In this document: piece after piece, positions 34,397-45,866 of the stretch
How positions within the stretch are numbered: the stretch's first letter is position 1
Layout of the letters: each line of letters starts with the position of its first letter
Origin: Dermanyssus gallinae
Lineage: Eukaryota; Arthropoda; Arachnida; Mesostigmata; Dermanyssidae
Direction of reading: 5' to 3'
Length of the DNA: 64,000 nt
Assembly: GCA_003439945.1 (NCBI GenBank)
Contig: QVRM01001748.1
Span: 186,001 to 250,000, forward strand
Made by a program: the position numbers and the translations under genes
The notes under the pieces: model-generated
What the model saw: the letters and a program-made list of their open reading frames with translations, nothing else
The model's database searches: none
Told to the model about the DNA's origin: nothing

Positions 34397-36745
34397 GTAA
34401 GGTATATGTATATATATAAGGTGCGTGCGCGAGACAGCACGAGGACCGATTCTCTGCTCTATTTTACTGCACTGTTTTACACGGTGCAGTCCAAGCTACG
34501 ATTGAGCAACTCAAACTCGGCAGAAACGTGAGCCACATTGCAAAACGCGTGCTGTATGTATATGTTGATTCAACGTCTGAGACTCTGGAAAAGTGGTTCG
34601 GTTGTCTGTCGTGCCATGCTAGACGGCACCAATTGTGTTATCTTTGCAGAAAGACAGGCGAACGTATTGGAGCGACGATGTTTTCAATGCTTTCAGGAGC
34701 ACGGCTTCCCACGGAGGAGTTGGCTGCAGCATCTCAGCAGCGCAGTACAGTGATGATCTATTGGCAATAAATTTAACGGTTAACCTTATTTTTGTTTTCA
34801 GTTGGAGGTGAGACAATCGTCTACCATTGGGGCTCCGACTATGTTGCTGTCGCTCCAACACTAATGCGTTCAACGACAATGCTTTGCCATTGCAAAATTG
34901 ACACCAACAGGTATTGCCATCCAAATATGCACTCTCTGGGCAGAATACGTTTGTATCTCTACAGTTATTGAGCCCTTAAATGAATGCTCAATAAAGAATC
35001 AATACAAATATTCAAACGATGCGCAATCACAAAAATTAATTCAAACGTATATGGAACCACATAAGTATATATTTGGCCAGTGAATGTGGAATAATCATGA
35101 AACACAAAGTGACATAAACAGACGCGCTATTATACGCTTGTTTGCTGTGTGTAAAAAGACGGATTTTTCTGGTATGATCATTCATCTGCATCATATACGT
35201 TTTACTTTGTGCTAATTCCTAATAGAGTGTCTTTCGTCTTATTTGGTGTAATGCGTCGTGGCGCTGCTCGTGCCTAGGTACATCCTGGGCGGAATCTGTG
35301 GCCGAATCTTTATTCTCGTTCTGCATCGAGAGGGCAAACGTGTTACGGAGCTGTCCCTTGAGCTTTTGGGTGACGTGTCAATGGCTGAGTGTCTTTCGTA
35401 CCTGGATAATGGCGTCGTATTCGTGGGTTCGCGCCTCGGCGATAGCCAGCTTGTGCGAATTCGGCCTCAGGCACCATTTGTTGAAGTGCTTGAGAGCTAC
35501 ACCAACCTCGGACCTATTATCGACATGGTTGTTGTTGATCTTGAAAAACAGGTAATTTGTTTGTGCACCTCAATAAAAATGTGCCACATTTTATGCAGTT
35601 TCTATGGCGCCTTTCATCTAACCCTATCAGGCTTGATATGAGAGGAACGGATTCATTATCTACTTGACATGTATACCTGAATATGCATGTGCGGTAGCAT
35701 AAGCTTATCTATTAAAATATCTAAGGTTTTCCAAGAGCCCTTGTGGCAGTATGGTCGCTAAATCTCAGCGGTATGATTCATCATCTTTCTATTCATGGTC
35801 ATAGTTGTCGTCTAGCGAGGCGGTCGCCCGTTCGAAATACAATGTATCGCGATTCACTACTACTAGTCCACTATCCAGCGATACCCGACCGCCTCGCGTA
35901 GTGGTCTTTCCGCGCGGCACCTAGTAGTTCGCGTTTCAATAATATATAAATAATGTATGATTGTTCGTACGTGTTTGCATGTATGCACGCATCGTTTTTT
36001 CGGCAGGGCCAAGGGCAATTGGTAACGTGTTCCGGCTCCGGAGTTTGCGGCTCGCTGCGAATCATTCGAAATGGCATTGGAATCCATGAGTTGGCATCCG
36101 TCGAGCTCAGCGGCATCAAAGGCATTTGGCCTTTGCGTCTACAGACGACCTCACAATCGGCCACCCCGCCGGGCGGCGGCGACGGGGGCGGTCCCGAATC
36201 GCATATGCGGACGAACGAGGAGAGTGCCGATACTTCATCGGGCATCCAGAAGGAGGACACACTTGTTCTTTCATTCGTCGGTCAAACTCGTGTATTCAGC
36301 TGTAGCTCAGCGGACGAACTCGAGCAGGTGAGTTACCCAGTACACAATGACGATATGGTAGTGGATCAGTTGCCGTGACGCCAATATTGCGACCCAGCCA
36401 TGCATATATATATTCATGATTATTTATGATTTATTATTATTATTATTATTCTTCTTATATAGAGCGAAAGCTGTTGGCTGGTTTGCTTGCCGTATCAAAA
36501 CCATAAACTACGCCACTTTAGTTCTGTCGTGTTACGTAATTGGTGACGTTTTGAGTATACTGCGACTAAATAGCTTCAATAGTGTGGACGTATATCCTAA
36601 TTATATTTGTCTTTGTAGTTAATATTGGTCTTAGCATTGAATAACACAACGAAACGGATCTGCGTTACAGATTTCCCTTCCTGAGGCGTTTGACAGGGAT
36701 AGTCAAACCTTTTGCGCTCGAAATGTCATCGCAGATCAGGTAACT

Positions 36746-36783
<38 letters not shown>

Positions 36784-37048
36784 AAGTTCAACGAGCTTAC
36801 GAATTGTGATATCGAATAATTGATATATTGTTCGGGATTATTTTGCCAGGTGGTACAAATTACCGATCGCCAAGTCAACCTTATATCTGTGGCTACCAAA
36901 AGCAAGGTTTTCGAATGGCGTGCCCCTGAAGGCCAACTGATTACACAGCGTGCATGTAACGACCGGCAGATAGCTCTCGCTCTGCAAAACGAACTCGTCT
37001 ATCTGGAAATCCTGGAGGGCAGGTTTGTGCACTTTTGCCGTTACATCT

Positions 37049-37118
<70 letters not shown>

Positions 37119-37780
37119 CTGTGCGTGAATATAAATACATCATGAAACTCGATATGTGACGCATCCAAGTTGACGAACATCGGTGGCTAGAGAACTTGGT
37201 CACTGAATTCAACTAAGTTAAGAAAAGAGCGTTGTCGTCGTCAACGGAACGTGGCTAAAACATATTGTGACGCGGCATCTCATCTCGTTCGATTAAGGGT
37301 TCGGATTTTGCGGGTCCCGTGGCTCTGATGAGTATATATATATATATAATATATATATTATATATATATATATATCATGGAAACTTCGACATTAGTAACT
37401 TATATACCTTTATTATATACCTTTACCCCCACGATACACTGCCTGAAAGTTACAATTAGTAGAGTAGGTTGCATTTTGTATTAAATTCTGTGCCTTGTTT
37501 GGTGCTGCTGCTTGATGTTTCAGTGTGAAGGAGGTTCGTCGACGAACCTTAGAGCACGAGATTGCCTGTTTGGACGTTAACCCGCTGGACAAGGAAGGCG
37601 ATCGGACGGACTGGTTAGCCGTTGGCCTTTGGACAGACGTCTCCATCCACATGCTTTATCTGCCTGATCTAGAAGAGGTTTGTTAAAAATGCATGCAGTA
37701 TACTGATTTTCTCTTAGCAACAAACAAGCGCTAATCTTTGGCTTCTGGATTGGTGCTCAAGTTGTTGGCACACTACTCGA

Positions 37781-37826
<46 letters not shown>

Positions 37827-40800
37827 CTACTCAAGTGTATATATATTTGGGCCCATGTTACTGTCAATTGTAGAATCAGCTCTCTCTCTCGAGCTTTTGT
37901 ATGTGCCTTAGTAAGTATAAGAATGCAAATTGAGTAACTTTTCTTCAAGTTTTGTCGCTTTATATTCGTAAGGCTTAATATGTCTATGTGTATACGCATA
38001 TATAGGTGTACCGTCAGGATCTTCCAAAGGATGTCATTCCGCGGTCGGTGTTGAAGATTACGTTCGAGGGACAGATGGATTGTCTGCTATGCAGTTTAGC
38101 GGATGGTTCACTATTTTACTTTACTGTCGACGACAACGGCCAGCTTTCGCGACAGAAAAGGGTTACACTTGGCACTCAGCCAACGACATTGCGAAAATTC
38201 AGGTTCGTATATAAAAAATAGACTAAAGACTTGGTTAAAAAATATATGTGAATAAAGATGCTGCGTCCTTATTAGCATAATTTGACACATTGACGGGTGG
38301 ATACATAATATGTGACCTTGTGATTACTCGGATAACAAGGCGCAGATTTGTAATAGCGCAGATTTCTCTACTCAGTGTCGATATACTTGACCAGCCTGAT
38401 GTCGATGGTTATGTGGTTCGCTTTCTTCAGATCTCGCGAGAGAACGTGGAGCGTGTTCGCCTGCTCGGACCGGCCAACAGTAATCTACTCATCCAACTCG
38501 AAACTGGTGTTTAGCAAGGTTAGTAGCGGATCACTCCAATCTTGTTCAACAATTGTTTTTAAATATAAAATAAGTGTCGCACTGTCCTAAGGGTGATACC
38601 CTGACCGATGCAAGCGCGTTGTTCTGCTTGAGTATTCCTGATTTACTTGAATTCTATTTATATATATATATATTTTTTTTCATATATATTATTTATTAAT
38701 TTATTCAATGTAATCAATCATCCAGGGTAGGAAATATGGTCCCTGCAAACGTGTGCAACGTTATGGGGGGTCCAGTGTAGGCACCAGCCATTCCTGGAGA
38801 GTGCCCCGAACCGAGGCCGCATTGCCCCGTTACAGATCCAGCGACAGGCGCTGTCTGAGAAAATCACCCGCTCGTTTGTCTCCGCTGGCTAGGTTTCCCG
38901 ACCTTTTGTAGCAAACTTTCGAGTGAATGGACCGGGCCCGCCAAGGGTCTCGAAGGCAAGGGGGTAAAACCTGTACGGATACCCGATGTTCTGGTACTTT
39001 CTAACCTTGCCTGCCTCGGCGAGAGCCTAAGCATGACTATCCCGGGCTGCGCCAGCACTTACCACTTGAAGGGGCTAATGAGCCAGTAACTGTCGCGTCC
39101 CAAACCAGCATGCATCCGCTCTCAAACGGAGTTAAGGTCAGCCGTCAGGTCTCTTGCCGCCAAGGACGCACGGCAGACCACTGGATCGTAAAGCTCGACT
39201 GAAGGTTTCATTCAGGGCTTGGTGTCTTGCTCGCCTACCTGCGCTGACGATACACCTGGTGGAACATACTCGGGGCCCAAACTTTCACCGCACTCAACAA
39301 ATGGTCCCTTCGAATACTGTTGAAGGCGTTCCTGAAGTCAAGCTTGACCACAAGGGTAGCTTCAGAGCGTGACCCAAAAAAAGACCGAGTCGAATTCACT
39401 GCGGCCTCGCATCCGTCCCGGTGTCGCAAACCCAAGATATATAATATAAGTATATATTAATATAATATATATAGATGCTCAAGGCTGGCTGGGGTGAGAT
39501 CGTTCCATTATGATTTCGATGCCGTAGTCGGGGCCATTGGAGCAATCGTTAGATCGAACAGTCTCAGATGGCCGTTGGGATGGACAGCAGCTGCGGCTTT
39601 CTAATTGTAGTCATTGCTATAGCGCCTTTCTGCATCTATCCTTGATATGCTGCAGGAAACATCGGCCGTTCGACGTTAGAAGCAGTCCCAAGTAGGGAAA
39701 CTTACTACGTAGGGAAGGTCAAAACCGGCCAAACGAAGTGCATCGTTAGCAGACTAACGCCCGCTCTTCTAAACTTCATGGCCTCCATCATATATATATA
39801 TATATATATATTTGGCCTGAGAGACATTCATTAAACAACCACTTAGCAAAAGTGAGACACATACTAAAACGGTTTGTAATTTGGGGCGATCCGGGAGCAG
39901 GTTACCTTCGTGAGGTGAAACACATGTGTTCCTTCAGCTCAGAGGCGTTTCCGGATTCGCTGGCCTTGGCATCCGAGGACGAGTTTGTGATCGGAACTAT
40001 TGACGCAATTCAGAAGTTGCATATTCGTACGGTTCATCTCGGAGAATCGCCGAAACGCATCGCCTACCAGGTATGTATCTGGAGACAGTCGGCTTGCTAT
40101 TTATCGAGCGTTCTCTCTTCTTATTGTGTTGTAAACTTAACAATTAATTTATCAAGTACATAAAAAGACGCGATGTAGAGACGGAAACCTCGTCTATACC
40201 AATTATCTTTACTCCTATTTCTCTATCTATCTCTATATACCTTAATATGTCGACGTACAACGTTACTTTCGTAACACTGTAATGTGAACTTTAGTGTGGA
40301 GTTAATCTATATATAATCTATACTATAATATAATCTATCTGGTACGTTATGTTAAGATAGATTGACCAGCCTGATATCGATGGTTATGCGTTTGGATTTT
40401 TAGGAGGATACGGGTACGTTTGGAGTGCTCGTGTGTCGGTCTGAAATGCTGTCTGCCAACGCCGGGCCGGGCGGTTTCCGCTGTGCCAGCCTCGACGCGC
40501 CCAACAAGTCACAAGTTTCTGCTTATAGTTGGCAAAAAGACTTCACGTAAGTCTATCCTCTTTTGTCCTTGTAAGATGAAGACTTGTTTAATTTCTCTGA
40601 TAAACGAAAATATGTCGACGATAGATTGCGGTCATTTGACACAGTTTTTCTTGATGAGAGTGCCTTCTGATTATTTCTATGTGTATGGATTGCTTGCCAA
40701 CGTGGTTTACTATCAGAATTGCATCTTACAATGCTTGAGTTCTAAGAGAAATAATGATGTGATATAAAGGTGATATCAGGAGCCTTTCTAGTTTGCGATA

Positions 40801-43800
40801 GCTTGTGTCTAAAAAAATGAAGTGGATGGTAATGCACCATCTCTTTTTATTGAGACATCTGTGCTCCCCGTTTTTTTTCGATCATGGTCGATTTCTAATC
40901 CACTCCGGCATTCACCTTGTCTAAATTGGGAACCATGAAAACCAATTTAGGAGTGGCCGGTCTGGGTGCACGTATGAATATAAAAATATAGTATTTTAGA
41001 CCTAGGCGTATAGGTAAGGCGGCTGATATTGCTGGATTAAATTACTGATTTACGATATTCGCAAATTGGTTGTTATTATTGTCGCAATTCACAGCTACGG
41101 CCATCAGACGAGCGGAGGTGAACGTGGAGAGGGCGGTGCGGGAGCTTCAAGCGGGACTTCATCAAGCGCCAGCGGTCTTCATCGGGCATCGAGCTGCGAC
41201 GAAACCTATTCGTTGCTCATTCTGGATCAGAATACTTTCGAGGTTATTAGCTCTTTGTCTCTTAACGAACACCTGCTTTTGTTGTATCTGTGGTCGTTTT
41301 TGTCGCAAGATCGCTTTGCTCGATCTCCCTGCCCCAGTTGTTTGTACGGATGTTTACAATGATATATATATATATATCAATATCTAACAACGAATGTCCA
41401 TCCATAGGTGCTGCATGCGATGCAGTTCTGTCCGAACGAGTTTGGAGTGTCCATCTGCTCCGCACGCCTTGGGAACGACCCACATCCTTACTATGTGGTA
41501 GGCACGGCGTTCGTCAATGCCGAAGAGTCGGATCCGAAAATCGGTCGACTTATCGTTCTCCGCTGGCACGACAACCGGCTCGAGTTGATCGCCGAACGGG
41601 AGGCGTCCGGCGCACCGTACTGTATCCGGGAGTTTCAACAACGTCTACTCGTGTCCATTAATTCGACGGTTCGCATCTACTCGTGGAACTCTGAGAAAGA
41701 CCTGCAGAGCGAGTGCACCCACTTTCACAACATAATTTCGCTCCACCTGAAGTGTCAGGGCAACTACGTGCTTGTCGGAGACCTCATGAGATCGCTGACG
41801 CTGCTCTACTTCAACTCGAGCATCACTTCACTCGAGGAATTGGGCCGCGACTACCAGGTTCGTCTTTCAGTTTTGTCGTCTGTGAGTGGAAAATGCTCGC
41901 TGTTAACACTGTCGTGTTAGTGTTATAGTCTACAACAAACAGCAAGTGCATGCTTCCGATTGTTGGAAATGGTAATAGCCGGTGATTTCCGTTTGAATTT
42001 GATGTTTGTAGTTTATTTTAAGTGCTTGCATTTTACATATTTGTATATATATATTGTTTATTTCGCAATAACATTGCATTTCATTTTATACAACTTGAAC
42101 ACTTCAGCAACCGTCCCACCGGGCGAAAAAGTGCAAAGACCGCCGATGCTTCTGGCCGCTCGCTGCGTGGTATTTAGCACATATCTGCGAGCAGAACCGG
42201 CAACGACATTGATCGCCAACTTGGTGAAATCCTTGGGTCGAACATAACAAGTGATGATAGCCATGCACATACATATATTGTGTACACGTGCCGGCTAGTG
42301 CACGCCGTTCCATCCTAAAGCTCCCTGGCGAGGTACACATCCAATTGCGCTACCTCTGCCGAGGCCTCGGTCACTTTTCCCTGCTACTCCAACAAAAATT
42401 GCTGAAGTGGTCCTGTAATAGGTGACCTAAGCCTGACTCTGATTGTTTCTAGTGCCGGCCCGCAACCAGCTAGCAGGTACACGAAGCGGCTTATTGCCGT
42501 CCGGGGTAAGCAAAGGACCCGCTTCATATATATTGTGAAGCATCTTTCTAGCTGCGCAAAATTTGCCGCTGAAAGATGGCCCCACACCCTGCCAAGGCTG
42601 TAGCTCAACATGGGCACAATCTTAAGCTCAAAATACACTCAAAGACAGCCGTCGAGGGTCTCTCACCTCTGTGTGAATAGAAGTAATAGCCGCTCGACAC
42701 CTTTTATGTCGAAGGCCTTGACACAATCAATAAGGACGGCGTACAAGTGACCCCCAGGCACAGCCAACACCCGTTCAACTTCCAACTGGAGTACGTGGAT
42801 CGCGTCCTGTGTACCTCGACCCTTCCTGAATCCGAATTGCTCCGGAGGCAGGGGGTATGTGTCCCCCGCTGAGAATCTGATTTAACAGCTTACATAGCTC
42901 CTCTGCTAAAACATCGGACGACTCAGCCCAATGTTCGTAATAGATCCCATCAGGACCACTACTCTTTTTCTTGGGTAACCCGCGCAAGATCTGCACAACT
43001 TCCTCCACCGTAAACGCCGAATTCATTTCGTGCTGCTCCAGAGTGAGTGGTTGCTCAACAACTGGGTTAAGCGCAAATGCGTTAGCATCGAGCAGAAGGG
43101 CAGTAAAGTGCTGCCGCAACTGTTCCTTTGTCATGCTATGCATGCTTTTGTTCAGCCGGCGAACAGTGTAGACATGGGGTTTGCGCTCTGCTCTCTCAAG
43201 CAAGCGAAACTCCTCCTCTTCATCATACCGGCGCTTACTCTCCACAAGCAGTTTCTTGTAGGTTGCTCTATGTCGGCCATAGAGCGCCCTACGATCAGCA
43301 ACTATCTGGGGGTCGGGGTGTAGAGCCCGTGCTCGGCGCAGGAGCCCCAAGACTTCTCGACGTTTTAAGTAGCAGGCCTGTGTAAACCAGGGCCGCGCCC
43401 GTCTTTGTCTGTACTTCTTCTTGACTACAGCCGCCTTGACAGTGGCCTCCAAAGCGTGGTTGCTTTGTTCAATGTCAGAAGTTGATCTCAGCAGCCGCAA
43501 TTCGCGCGTCAATACACGCAAGTCGGCTGCCGACGCGGGGCGCGCCCCTGGCCAGGCACACACAGAGACGCCCTCTGTTCTCTAGAAGCTTAAGAAGCCC
43601 ATCACCTTTCCTATCGGTGGCGCCACGATCAATACGACAGTTGAAGTCGCCGCTGACCAGAGTGGGTAGCGGGAGGTTCAGTTCCGCTAGACCAGCACTG
43701 ATCGCATCGGCAGAAGGCGTCCTTGCTGTCTAGCTGTTAAACCATGCCCGTCAGTAAACTCTTCGCATACCCTAGTCTGGACCGGCGGAGCCCCCAGCCA

Positions 43801-45833
43801 GCGCCGGAAACGCACGCCTTTCGGCCAGAAGGCGCTCCTCGAAACTTTACTAAAATCATCATCACTGAAGGCCACGCAGAAGACGGAGTCCGGCCGGGAA
43901 ACTTTGAGTTTCCAAATAGCACGCACTACAGTATGTCTCCCGGTTAGCCAACCACGCAGTTGTTCTGCCGACGTTGTTCGGCTGAAGCCCTCCAAACGGA
44001 GAGCCTTCATAGGCAGCACACTGGTTGTCACACAGTGTTAGCTCATTAGCTAAGTCTACGACTGCACTTCCTGCTCGAAGAGGACGGTGCTTCCTTATTG
44101 CGCTAGTTTTGCGTTTTTCCACTGTCGTTCGCTTGTGTATTTTGGCAGAGATCGCCCTGCCTCGGCCCCAGGCGTCCATCCTGCTTCTCCGGGCTGTTGC
44201 TGGCTGATCCGCCACTATCACTCGCGAGCTTCCTCTTCTTTTTGTTTCGTCTATCCACCAGCTGGAAGCCTTCATTGTCCAGCTGATCTTCCTGGGCTGT
44301 CTCTGTACAGTCCATTGTCTCTACAGCCTGGTTGCGCGGCTGCAACGGACTCGTGACGTCACTTTCTACTGGCGGCGCCGGCTTCTCTTTCTTCTCCAGT
44401 TTCTCCCGCTGTTGTTGCTGCCGCTCAACCGCTCTCTCTCCTCCCGCCGTTGTTGGCGCTGTTGACCAAGATCAACAACACTCTTGGCGACGTCTGTAAG
44501 AGGCGTCTGCTTCGACTGCTGCTGCGGTTTCTGTCCTCGGTGTCTCTGTTGTCTCTGGCATTGTTGTTGCTGTTAGTTTTGTCTACCAACAGTACGGGTG
44601 ACGGTAGACGCATATGAGACGTTCGAACCAATGAGCTTGGCGGGAACATTTGAGCTGCCGCCGATGTCTTGTGCCACTTTGTTTTGTGCCACCTGCTTTT
44701 TCGCATTTTATAGTATATACTTACACATTTATTATTATCATTATTATCATTGTTTTTTCTTGGCAGTTTGGCGAGCGCCAGTGGGTTTGGATGACTGCAG
44801 ACGGTCGTTAATCAAGACCCTGTGCCTTTGGTGTCGCTGCCTTTAATCGGTGAACCATTTTATTACTATCACTACTGCTACTACTACTACTACTACTAGG
44901 TTCAAATTTGTTACTTGTCTGCACGTGCTATACTTGGGTTTTCTTCTTCCTTTGCCTAACTCTCTCTCTCTTTCTCCTTTTCTTTTTTCATTTATTTTTC
45001 TTGCTGACAACCGTCCGTTCTGCTACCGCACAGACGAACTGGACGACCGCCGTGGAGATCCTCGACGGGGACACGTTTCTTGGCGCCGAGACGAACATGA
45101 ACCTTTACGTGTGCAAGCGAGACCCGTCGGCAAACGATGATGTCCGGCCGCACATGAACGAAGTGGCCCAGTTTCATCTCGGCGAGATGGTCAACGTCAT
45201 CACAAAGGGAAGCCTGGTGATGGCTCAGCCAGGCGACGTGCCGCTGCCACTCAACAAGAGCTTCCTCTATGGCAGCGTACACGGCACAGTCGGTGTGCTC
45301 GTACCCATCAAGCAGGAGCTGTACCAGCTGCTCAACGACGTGCAGACAAACCTCGCCAAGACGATTAAATCAGTCGGAAAAATTGAGCACAGCTTCTGGC
45401 GAACGTTCCAGGCTGAACGAAAGGTCCGTCCATGTGTGATTTTCTCTGACGGCGGGTTAGCGCGGATGTCTGTCCCGGCAGTTTGTCTTTGTTTGATTTC
45501 CGTTTGATAAGTATAGAGATTGTATGTTGACAGACATTTCCTATAGAGTCGGCAATCAATAGGCGGGTAGGTCATGCGCAGTAGCAGTAATAATAGTGGT
45601 GGTATTAACGATACACGTACATATGTATATATTTCGTAGTATAATAATGTTGTTAAAAATGTTTGGTGGTTCCCGAAAATAACGTTTTTTTTCAGGCGTG
45701 CGCTTGACGGCGGGGAAACTGAATAGTATATATATTTAGATATGGATATTTATATATATATATATATATATATAGCTCTCACTAGGGGGCAATTATTTAC
45801 ATCCCATTATGAGTTAAATAAATATATGCTTAC

Positions 45834-45866
<33 letters not shown>

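Noticed and set aside
34528..34770. 80-codon plus frame in DDB1 intron 5 with [15 protein letters not shown]
   Set aside because: The Cys pattern is suggestive, but exons 5 and 6 join in phase without it and no family is recognised.
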